Notes under the pieces: model-generated
Told to the model about the DNA's origin: nothing
The model's input: the letters and a program-made list of their open reading frames with translations, nothing else
Databases searched by the model: none
Shown: in pieces, positions 32,724-39,246 of the stretch
Layout of the letters: each line of letters starts with the position of its first letter
Position numbering within the stretch: the first letter of the stretch is position 1
Position numbers and translations under genes: made by a program
NCBI GenBank assembly: GCA_026125445.1
Contig: JAHCLE010000011.1
Span: 1 to 39,246, forward strand
Direction: 5' to 3'
Length of the DNA stretch: 39,246 bases
Source: Burkholderiales bacterium
GTDB taxonomy: Bacteria > Pseudomonadota > Gammaproteobacteria > Burkholderiales > Usitatibacteraceae

Positions 32724-35700
32724 CTACTCGTCGGCGGGCTTCGAGGCGGCCGTGGCGCTCACCGCGCCGCCCGCGGGAGCGGGGTGCGCCCCGCCCGTGA
32801 ACCACGCCTTCACCCGCCGGCCCCAGGCGTCCACGTAGGTGTAGAGCACGGGCACCACGACGAGCGTGAGAAGCGTCGAGGTGATGATGCCGCCGATCAC
32901 CGCGCGGCCCATGGGCGCGTTCTGCTCGCCGCCGTCGGCCGAGCCGATGGCCATGGGCAGCATGCCGAAGATCATCGCCATGGTGGTCATCAGGATCGGG
33001 CGCAGCCGCACCTGCCCCGCCGCGAGGATGGCGTCGTGGCGGCTCATCCCCTCGCGGATCCCCTGGTTGGTGAAGTCCACGAGCAGGATCGCGTTCTTCG
33101 TCACCAGGCCCATCAGCATGATGATGCCGATGATCGAGAAGATGTTGAGCGTGCTTCCGGTCACGAGGAGCGCCAGGAACACCCCGATGAGCGTGAAGGG
33201 GAGCGAGGCCATGATGGCGAGCGGCTGCAGGAAGCTGCCGAACTGGGAGGCGAGGATGAGGTAGATGAAGATCACCGCCATGCCCAGCGCGGCCACGGCC
33301 GCCGTGAACGACTCCTGCATGTCCTGGGTCTGGCCCGCGACGTCGAAGCGGTAGCCGGGAGGCAGCTCGATCGTCTTGAGCAGCTCCTGCACCTCCTTGC
33401 CGACGTCGCCCGAGGGCCGGCCTTCGACGCTCGCGTAGATGCCCACGCGCCGCTGCAGCTCCTGGCGCTTGATGATCTGCGGGCTCGTGGACTCGCGGAA
33501 CTCCACCACCTGGCGAAGCGGCACCAGGACGGGCGCGCCGTTGGGGCCGGGCTTGCTGCTCACCACGCGAAGGTCGCCCAGGTCGGAGGCGATGCGCCTC
33601 TCGGACTTCGGCAGCTGGACGTTCACCTCGTAGTTCTGCCCGTCGGGGGCCAGCCAGTGGCCGATCACGTCGCCGGCCACGAACGGGCGCACCGCCGCGC
33701 CGATCTGGGAGACGGTGAGCCCCAGGTCGCTCGCGAGCTCGTCGTTCACCTTCATGGTGATGGCCGGGTTGTTGGCCTTGAGGCTGCTCTCGAGGTCGGC
33801 GATGCCCTTGATCTTCCCGATCTTCTCCATCACCTCGGCGGTCACCTTCTCCAGGCCGTCGTTGGACGGGCCCAGCAGGTTGATCCAGATGGGCCGGTTG
33901 TAGCCCACGGAGAGCTCCACCCCGGGGATGGCGCGGATCTGCTGGCGCACCTTCGCCTCGAAGGCCTTCTGGGTGAGGTGCGGGCGCTCGCGGCGGTCGA
34001 CGAGCTTCACCTCGATGCGCGCGACGTTGCGCCCCTCGCCGGTTCCCACGTTGGCCGCCATCGTGGAGACCTCGGGGTAGCGGCGCAGGATCTCCTCGAC
34101 CTGGCGCGCCTTGGCGTCGGTGTAGTCGAGGCTGGAGCCCACCGGCGTGGTCAGCCGGAACGAGGTGCGCCCCTCGTCGGACTCGGGCGAGAACTCCGTG
34201 CCCACCAGGGGCAGCACGAAGAAGCTCGACACGAAGACGGCGGTGGCGATGGCGAGCACCTTCTTGCGGTTGTTGAGCGACCACTCCAGGAGGACGCCGT
34301 AGCGGTGGTGGGCCCATTCCACGCCCTGCTCGATGCGGTTCATCGCGCGACCGAGCCAGGGCAGGCGCCGGAACCGGCCCTCCACCGGGTCGCGCCAGAC
34401 GGCCGAGAGCATGGGGTCGAGGGTGAAGCTCACGAAGAGCGACACCAGCACCGCCACCGCCACCGTGATCCCGAACTGGTAGAAGAACTTTCCGATGATC
34501 CCCGACATGAACGCGACGGGGATGAACACCGCGACGATCGCGAAGGTGGTGGCCATCACCGCGAGCCCGATCTCCTCGGTGCCCTCGCGCGCGGCCCGGT
34601 AGTGGTCCTTGCCCATGCCGAGGTGGCGCACGATGTTCTCGCGCACCACGATGGCGTCGTCGATGAGCAGGCCTATGCACAGCGACAGCGCCATCAGGGT
34701 GAGGAAGTTGAGCGTGAAGCCGAAGAGGTAGACCGCGATGAAGGTCGCGATGACCGAGATCGGCAGCGTGAGCCCGGTGATGATGGTGCTGCGCCAGGAG
34801 TGCAGGAACAGGAACACGATGAAGACGGTGAGGAGCGCCCCCTCGACGATCGTCACCTTCACGCCGTTGAGCGCCCTCTCGATGAAGTCGACGTCGGCAT
34901 AGACGAGCTTCAGCTCCACGTCCGGGGGCAGCACCTTGGCGAGCCCCTTGGCGGCCGCCTTGGCGGCGTTGCCCACGTCGACGATGTTGGCGTCCTGCAC
35001 CTTGAGCACCTGGATCGTGAGCCCGGGCTGGCCGTTGATGCGCGAGTAGGACTCGGCTTCCTTCTCGCCGTCCACCACGTCGGCCACCTGGTCGAGGTAG
35101 ACGGGCCCGTTGGCGCGGCGCGCCACGATGATCCTGCCGAAGCCCGCCGGCTCCTTGATGCGCCCCTCGATGCGCACGAGCTGCTCCGAGGCGCCGTGGG
35201 AGATGCGCCCGGCCGGCACGTCCACGTTGGCCGCGCGGATGGCGGCGACGATCTCGTCCACGCCCACCGACTGCGCCTGCATCTGCGCGGGTCGCAGGTT
35301 CACGAGAACCTGGCGGGCGACGCCGCCCGAGACCTGCACCTGCCCCACGCCCGGCACGTTCTGGAAGCGCTTGACGATGACCTGCTCGGTGAGGGTGGTG
35401 AGTTCGCGAAGCGTCCTCGTGGGCGAGGTCACCGCGAGCGAGACCACGGGCTGGGCGTTGTCGAAGTCGCCGCGCAGGATGAGGGGATCGCGCGCCTCGC
35501 GCGGGAAGCCGGGCCGGATCATCGCGACCTTGTCGCGGATGTCCTGCACCGCGCGCTCCATGTTGGTGTCGAGGCGGAACTCGATGTAGGTCTCGCTGCG
35601 GCCCTCGAAGGAGTTGGAGCGGATGATCTTCACCCCGTTGACCGTGTTCACCACCTCCTCGACGGGCTTGGTGATGTCGTTCTCGACGGCCTCCGGGGCG

Positions 35701-35861
35701 GCGCCCGGGTAGTTGATCTGGATGAAGACGAAGGGGATCTCGATGTCGGGCATGCGCTCCACGCGCAGCTTGTTGTACGAGAAGATCCCCAGGACGCAAA
35801 GCGCCACCATCATCATGGTGGCGAAGACGGGCTGGTTGATGCTGGTCTTCGTGATCCACAT
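32724..35861 (-). CDS. RND efflux transporter, inner-membrane pump (AcrB/MdtB-like HAE1 family)
   Basis: A 1045-aa proton-driven pump of the usual length, with 12 membrane helices and two large periplasmic loops. It starts [25 protein letters not shown]. The proton-relay Asp pair is present in helix 4 ([16 protein letters not shown]), and the helix 10 Lys in [13 protein letters not shown]. It exports hydrophobic or amphiphilic compounds together with the adaptor encoded 5 bp upstream and an outer-membrane channel that is not in this window. The longer in-frame reading upstream is a shadow of the adaptor gene. The substrate cannot be told. Confidence 0.95.
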   Translation of the reverse strand: MWITKTSINQPVFATMMMVALCVLGIFSYNKLRVERMPDIEIPFVFIQINYPGAAPEAVENDITKPVEEVVNTVNGVKIIRSNSFEGRSETYIEFRLDTNMERAVQDIRDKVAMIRPGFPREARDPLILRGDFDNAQPVVSLAVTSPTRTLRELTTLTEQVIVKRFQNVPGVGQVQVSGGVARQVLVNLRPAQMQAQSVGVDEIVAAIRAANVDVPAGRISHGASEQLVRIEGRIKEPAGFGRIIVARRANGPVYLDQVADVVDGEKEAESYSRINGQPGLTIQVLKVQDANIVDVGNAAKAAAKGLAKVLPPDVELKLVYADVDFIERALNGVKVTIVEGALLTVFIVFLFLHSWRSTIITGLTLPISVIATFIAVYLFGFTLNFLTLMALSLCIGLLIDDAIVVRENIVRHLGMGKDHYRAAREGTEEIGLAVMATTFAIVAVFIPVAFMSGIIGKFFYQFGITVAVAVLVSLFVSFTLDPMLSAVWRDPVEGRFRRLPWLGRAMNRIEQGVEWAHHRYGVLLEWSLNNRKKVLAIATAVFVSSFFVLPLVGTEFSPESDEGRTSFRLTTPVGSSLDYTDAKARQVEEILRRYPEVSTMAANVGTGEGRNVARIEVKLVDRRERPHLTQKAFEAKVRQQIRAIPGVELSVGYNRPIWINLLGPSNDGLEKVTAEVMEKIGKIKGIADLESSLKANNPAITMKVNDELASDLGLTVSQIGAAVRPFVAGDVIGHWLAPDGQNYEVNVQLPKSERRIASDLGDLRVVSSKPGPNGAPVLVPLRQVVEFRESTSPQIIKRQELQRRVGIYASVEGRPSGDVGKEVQELLKTIELPPGYRFDVAGQTQDMQESFTAAVAALGMAVIFIYLILASQFGSFLQPLAIMASLPFTLIGVFLALLVTGSTLNIFSIIGIIMLMGLVTKNAILLVDFTNQGIREGMSRHDAILAAGQVRLRPILMTTMAMIFGMLPMAIGSADGGEQNAPMGRAVIGGIITSTLLTLVVVPVLYTYVDAWGRRVKAWFTGGAHPAPAGGAVSATAASKPADE

Positions 35862-35866
35862 GGCCG

Positions 35867-37057
35867 TCAGCCCTTCGAGGGCTTCGGTTCCGGCGCGCCC
35901 GCGTCCTTCAGCGTCGCCTTCGTCCCCGCCTTGAGGCCCATGGCGCGCGAGCTCACGACGGTGGCGCCCTTCTCCAGGCCGCTTCGCACCTGCACGATGC
36001 CCGCGAGCTCGTCGCGCATGCCCAGCGTGACGGGGCGGCGCTCGAGCTTGCCGTTCTCGATCGTGAACACGAAGGGCTGGCCCGCCTCCTCGCGCAGCGC
36101 CGTGGCCGGCACGACGGGCGCGGGCTCGCCGCGGTCCAGGACGAGGCTTCCCTTGGCGAACATGCCGCCGCGCAGCATGCCGTCGCGGTTGGAGACGGAC
36201 AGGTAGACGGTGATCGCGCGGGAGGACTGCTCGGTCCTCGGATTGATGCGCTCGAGCCGGCCGGCGAACTCGCGCTCGCCGAAGCCGTCGACGCGCAGCT
36301 TCGCCTCCTGGCCCACGCGGATGCCGGGGATCTCCGCGGCGGGAACGGGCGCCTCGACCTCCATCCGGGCCAGGTCGACGATCGTGAAGAGCTCGCCGTC
36401 GACGCCCACCTTCTCGCCGGGGTTGACCGCGCGCTTGGCGACGATGCCGTCGATGGGCGAGCGGATCACGGCGTCCTGGGTCGCGTTGCGCGCGAGGCGG
36501 ACCTGGGCCTCGGCGGACTTCACCGACGCCACGGCGGCCTCCCACGCGCTCTGCGTCGTGTCGTAGGCGTTCTGGGAGATGAAGCCCTGCCTGTGCAGCT
36601 TCATCCCGTTGTCGCGGTTCTTCGCCGCGATCGTGAGCCTCGCCTTGGCCTCCTCGAGCGAGGCGACCTGCGCGTCCAAGCGGGCCTGCAGGTCGGCGGT
36701 GTCGATCTCGGCGATGAGCTGGCCCTGGGCCACGCGCTCGCCCTCGCGCACGTGCACGCGGCGGACCTCGCCCGGGACCTTCGAGCGCACCGTCGACTGC
36801 GTGAGGGGCGAGAGCGAGCCGGAGATCGGGATGGCGCGCGCGAGGCTGCGCAGTTCGACCACGGAGACGTCGGCCGGCGTGAACTGCAGCACGGGATCCG
36901 GCGCCTTGGCCGGCTCCTCCTTCTTGGCCGAGCTCACGCGGAAGGCGACGAGGGAGCCGGCGACCAGCACCAGGAGGAGCGCGGCGGCGGGCTTGGCGAA
37001 CCGCCGGCGACCCACGGGGACGTCGGCGGCGGCGGGATTCTTCTTCCGGAAGAGCAT
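35867..37057 (-). CDS. RND efflux membrane-fusion (periplasmic adaptor) protein
   Basis: A 396-aa adaptor with an N-terminal anchor helix (residues 23-42, AKPAAALLLVLVAGSLVAF). The lipoyl half-motif GEVRRVHVREGERVAQGQLIAEID comes next. A short alpha-hairpin (about residues 120-190) and the second lipoyl half (TQDAVIRSPIDGIVAKRAVNPGEKV) follow, then beta-barrel and membrane-proximal domains. It bridges the pump and an outer-membrane channel. It is the first gene of a two-gene operon, with a consensus TATAAT about 105 bp upstream. Confidence 0.93.
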   Translation of the reverse strand: MLFRKKNPAAADVPVGRRRFAKPAAALLLVLVAGSLVAFRVSSAKKEEPAKAPDPVLQFTPADVSVVELRSLARAIPISGSLSPLTQSTVRSKVPGEVRRVHVREGERVAQGQLIAEIDTADLQARLDAQVASLEEAKARLTIAAKNRDNGMKLHRQGFISQNAYDTTQSAWEAAVASVKSAEAQVRLARNATQDAVIRSPIDGIVAKRAVNPGEKVGVDGELFTIVDLARMEVEAPVPAAEIPGIRVGQEAKLRVDGFGEREFAGRLERINPRTEQSSRAITVYLSVSNRDGMLRGGMFAKGSLVLDRGEPAPVVPATALREEAGQPFVFTIENGKLERRPVTLGMRDELAGIVQVRSGLEKGATVVSSRAMGLKAGTKATLKDAGAPEPKPSKG

Positions 37058-37162
37058 GGCGGTCGTCCTGGCAGTTCGCGGCCCCGGGGCGGGTCGCGGT
37101 CATGTCCCGTTGGACGGCGGGGCGGGGCGGTCTGGATTTAGCCCGGTCGGCGGGAAGGCGAC

Positions 37163-37168
37163 ATTATA
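37163..37168 (-). promoter_or_regulatory. Consensus -10 box (TATAAT) of the RND operon
   Basis: A perfect TATAAT on the minus strand, at the end of gluQ, 105 bp before the adaptor start. No good -35 hexamer lies 16-18 bp upstream, where instead a palindrome is found, suggesting an activator- or repressor-dependent promoter. Confidence 0.5.
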
Positions 37169-38078
37169 GATCGAGGGGGTAACGGTTCCCGTTACCTTCC
37201 GTCACCTCGAGGCTCCGGCGGGGGGGTATGCGGGCCGGATCCCAGCCTCGGGAGGCTTCGGCGAGGATCTCGGCGGCGGGGGCGGGAGGCGGGACGGCCT
37301 GGCCCAGGAAGGCAAGCGCCGCCCGCAGCGCCTGCGACCCGGCGTCGGGACCCAGGGCCGGAGCCAGGGTCTGCTTGGAGAGCTTTTCCCCGCCCCGCGT
37401 GGCCACCGGGAAGTGCAGGTAGCGGGGGGTGGCCAGGCCGAGCGCGCGCTGCAGGGCGATCTGCCGCGGCGTGGAGTCCAGCAGGTCGGCGCCGCGCACC
37501 ACGTCGGTCACCCCCAGGTCCGCGTCGTCCACGACCACCGCGAGCTGGTAGGCGAAGAGCCCGTCGCGGCGGTGCACGACGAAATCCCCGACCTCGGAAT
37601 CGAGGCGCTGGGACACGAGCCCCTGGACGCGGTCGTCGAAGGCAATGGGGCCGGCGGGCACGAGGAAGCGCGTGGCGGCCGGCATGCCCTCGGGGATGGC
37701 GGCGTGGCGGCAGGTGCCGGGATAGACGATGCCGTCGACGCCGTGCACGCCGGAGTCCGCGATCTCCCGGCGCGAGCAGCGGCAGCGGTAGGCGAGCCCC
37801 TGGCGACGAAGCTTCTCGAGGGCCTCGCGGTAGCGCGCGGTCCGCTCGCGCTGGCGCACCACCGGGCCGTCCCACGCGAGGCCCAGCGCTTCCAGCGTGC
37901 GCAGGATTTCATCCTCCGCGCCGGGCACCGTGCGCGGCTCGTCCACGTCCTCGATGCGAAGGTGCCACCGGCCCCCGGCGGCGCGGGCGTCGAGCCAGCT
38001 CGCCACGGCCGCCACGAGGGAGCCGAAATGCAGCGGGCCGGTGGGCGAGGGCGCGAATCGGCCGACATATGCCGCCAT
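37164..38078 (-). CDS. gluQ: Glutamyl-Q tRNA(Asp) synthetase
   Basis: A 304-aa truncated glutamyl-tRNA synthetase paralogue without an anticodon-binding domain. It attaches glutamate to queuosine of tRNA-Asp. The HIGH-like motif is in [19 protein letters not shown], the KMSKS-like motif is EKLSK. The zinc site is CRCSRREI with YPGTC, as expected of GluQ. The start ATG gives the usual short N-terminus before GRFAPSPTG; the longer in-frame reading is a shadow of the LysR gene. It starts 5 bp after the LysR stop, on the same strand. Confidence 0.94.
   Translation of the reverse strand: MAAYVGRFAPSPTGPLHFGSLVAAVASWLDARAAGGRWHLRIEDVDEPRTVPGAEDEILRTLEALGLAWDGPVVRQRERTARYREALEKLRRQGLAYRCRCSRREIADSGVHGVDGIVYPGTCRHAAIPEGMPAATRFLVPAGPIAFDDRVQGLVSQRLDSEVGDFVVHRRDGLFAYQLAVVVDDADLGVTDVVRGADLLDSTPRQIALQRALGLATPRYLHFPVATRGGEKLSKQTLAPALGPDAGSQALRAALAFLGQAVPPPAPAAEILAEASRGWDPARIPPRRSLEVTEGNGNRYPLDL
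37178..37196. promoter_or_regulatory. Perfect palindrome over the -35 position of the RND promoter
   Basis: GGTAACGG-TTC-CCGTTACC, with 8-bp arms, lies inside the last codons of gluQ, about 21 bp centre-to-centre upstream of the TATAAT. This is a typical operator position for a TetR- or MarR-like regulator of an efflux pump. It could instead be a hairpin in the gluQ mRNA, but no U-tract follows. Confidence 0.45.
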
Positions 38079-38083
38079 GGGCG

Positions 38084-38986
38084 TCACGACATGAGGGAGG
38101 CGGCCACGAGGGGATCCTCGAGCCGCTTCACGAACCACTGCACGGCCTTGCCTGCGGCGGAGGGCCGCCACGCCACGATGATCTCCACCGGCGGGCGCGG
38201 CGCCTCGGGCTCGAGGATCGCCAGGCGCCCGGCCCAGGCCTCGCGCTCGGCGATCCAGCGCGGCAGCCAGCCTACGCCCAGCCCGGCCACGTGCGCGGCC
38301 ACCTTGGCCTCCAGGGTGGCCACCGTGAGCACGTCCTGGCCCGAGAGCAGGCCGGCGGTCCTCGGGGGAAGGAGCCGCGAGCTGTCGGCGATGCTCACCG
38401 CGCGGTGCTCCAGGAGCATGGCCTCGGTGACGGGGGGCTTCGCCTTGGCCAGCGGGTGGAAGGGGGCGGCCACCAGCAGCATGTCGAAGCGGCCCAGGGG
38501 CCGCGCGGTGTAGGCGCCGCCCGTGGGGATGATGCCGGAGGTGTCGATGGCGAGGTCCGCGCGCCCCGAGGACATGGCGTCCCAGGTGCCGCCCAGGACT
38601 TCCTGCAGGAGCCGCAGCCGGGTGCCGGTGTTCTCCTCGTAGAACTCGGCGACGATACCGTAGAGCTTCTCCAGCCCGACCAGGGTGGTGACGGCGATAC
38701 GCAGTTCCGCCTCCCAGCCCTTGGCCACCTGGCGAACGCGGCATTCCAGGTCGGCCGCCGCCCGCAGGAGCTGGCGGCCTTCCTCCAGCAACTCGCGTCC
38801 GGCCTCCGTGAGCTTGGCGCGGTGCCCCCGGCGATCGAAGAGCAGGACGTCGAGCGCCTCCTCGAGCTGCTGGACGGAGTAAGTGATCGCTGACGGCACC
38901 CGGTGCATCTCCTCGGCCGCGGCGGCGAAGGAGCCCCGGCGGTCGATGGCATCCAGCACCTGAAGGGATTCGAGGGTCAGCTTCAT
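38084..38986 (-). CDS. LysR-family transcriptional regulator
   Basis: A 300-aa LysR regulator. The helix-turn-helix is at residues 3-62 ([44 protein letters not shown] in short blocks). The co-inducer domain begins near residue 90 ([15 protein letters not shown]). The ATG at 38986 gives the usual LysR start; a TTG two codons earlier is less likely. No clear ribosome site is seen. It is divergent from a pirin gene, and this LysR/pirin pairing is common in proteobacteria, so pirin is the likely target. Confidence 0.93.
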   Translation of the reverse strand: MKLTLESLQVLDAIDRRGSFAAAAEEMHRVPSAITYSVQQLEEALDVLLFDRRGHRAKLTEAGRELLEEGRQLLRAAADLECRVRQVAKGWEAELRIAVTTLVGLEKLYGIVAEFYEENTGTRLRLLQEVLGGTWDAMSSGRADLAIDTSGIIPTGGAYTARPLGRFDMLLVAAPFHPLAKAKPPVTEAMLLEHRAVSIADSSRLLPPRTAGLLSGQDVLTVATLEAKVAAHVAGLGVGWLPRWIAEREAWAGRLAILEPEAPRPPVEIIVAWRPSAAGKAVQWFVKRLEDPLVAASLMS

Positions 38987-39094
38987 GTTCAATGAATTCG
39001 AACGACTTGGTGAGAATTCTTCGCTATCAGTGAAAAAATTTCAACCCTATCATGCACTTCATCGTTCTACACATTGAATACAACGGAGGCCGGG
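38987..39094. promoter_or_regulatory. LysR/pirin divergent regulatory region
   Basis: This 108-bp region is markedly more AT-rich than its surroundings. It contains GTTC-N9-GAAC (38987-39003), two GAATTC sites, and the near-palindrome TGAAAAAATTTCA (39031-39043), which fits the LysR T-N11-A pattern. These are candidate LysR-binding sites controlling both divergent genes. Confidence 0.45.
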
Positions 39095-39246
39095 ATGATC
39101 GAGATTCGCCGCGCGCAGGACCGGGGACACGCCAACCACGGCTGGCTGGATTCCTGGCACTCCTTTTCGTTCGCCGACTACCACGACCCCGCGCACATGG
39201 GCTTCGGACCCCTTCGGGTCATCAACGAGGACCGCGTGCAGCCCGG
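39095..39246 (+). CDS. Pirin-family protein, N-terminal part (runs off the window)
   Basis: The first 50 codons are present, with ATG preceded by GGAGG at 5 nt. They read as a pirin/YhhW N-terminus: [20 protein letters not shown] followed by [20 protein letters not shown] and [11 protein letters not shown]. Pirins are cupins with a metal site in the N-terminal barrel; some have quercetinase activity. The role here is unknown; it is probably controlled by the divergent LysR gene. Confidence 0.9.
   Translation, partial: MIEIRRAQDRGHANHGWLDSWHSFSFADYHDPAHMGFGPLRVINEDRVQP

Noticed and set aside
32784-36206. Long open frames on the plus strand opposite the RND genes, and similar ones elsewhere (for example 8458-11670 and 27914-31465 on the minus strand)
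   Set aside because: Their translations are Arg/Ala/Gly/His-rich and low in complexity, with no recognisable domains; they mirror real genes on the other strand.
32724-37103. A single very long reading frame of about 1460 codons on the minus strand
   Set aside because: Only the last 1045 codons encode a real protein (the RND pump). The upstream part is the out-of-frame shadow of the adaptor gene, which is common in GC-rich DNA.

Overview
The window is GC-rich (about 70 % by eye), densely coded DNA. It carries two complete tripartite tricarboxylate transporter (TTT/Tct) sets plus an orphan TctC-type ('Bug') binding protein, TRAP genes, IclR, LacI and LysR regulators and an RND pump. This mix suggests a betaproteobacterium of the Burkholderiales type or an uncultured relative. 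That is an inference from gene content; there is no rRNA or other taxonomic marker. I see no tRNA, rRNA, CRISPR array, IS element, integrase or phage gene, and no gap without a gene longer than about 210 bp.

Layout. (1) 1-9175: the start of a CBS-domain gene at the left edge, then a minus-strand operon reading from 7939 down to 48: TRAP binding protein, TRAP small and large permeases, a histidinol-dehydrogenase-family enzyme that looks like sulfopropanediol 3-dehydrogenase HpsN, an SDR, a zinc alcohol dehydrogenase and a GMC oxidoreductase. A divergent LacI-type regulator faces it across an intergenic region with two near-perfect LacI-type operators. A TRIC-type channel follows. (2) 9807-13283: xsc (sulfoacetaldehyde acetyltransferase) on the minus strand, divergent from an IclR regulator that is followed by a TauE/SafE-type exporter. 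(3) 13285-21350: a second IclR regulator divergent from tctC-tctB-tctA-sauS-sauT-ackA, that is a TTT transporter, an acylating aldehyde dehydrogenase, an acyl-CoA ligase and acetate kinase. (4) 21337-29386: hemY; a fluoroacetate-dehalogenase-like hydrolase with a tartrate/D-malate dehydrogenase; a second TTT set; and an uncharacterised anchored protein. (5) 29383-32723: an L-2-haloacid dehalogenase, an orphan Bug protein and a gamma-glutamyltransferase-family protein. (6) 32724-39246: RND pump and adaptor, gluQ, a LysR regulator and the start of a pirin gene.

The main reading is that roughly the first 21 kb is an organosulfonate-catabolism island converging on Xsc. Sulfoacetate would enter by the TTT system, be activated to sulfoacetyl-CoA (SauT), and be reduced to sulfoacetaldehyde (SauS). 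Xsc would split it to acetyl phosphate and sulfite; AckA would take acetyl phosphate to acetate plus ATP, and the TauE/SafE protein would export sulfite. The upstream TRAP module looks like a dihydroxypropanesulfonate (DHPS) and/or isethionate module. The SauS/SauT/Xsc pathway is known from Cupriavidus necator. What looks unusual is its combination with a TTT importer, an operon-encoded acetate kinase and a TRAP/HpsN-like module in one place. Substrates are inferred from family and context; none is shown by the sequence alone.
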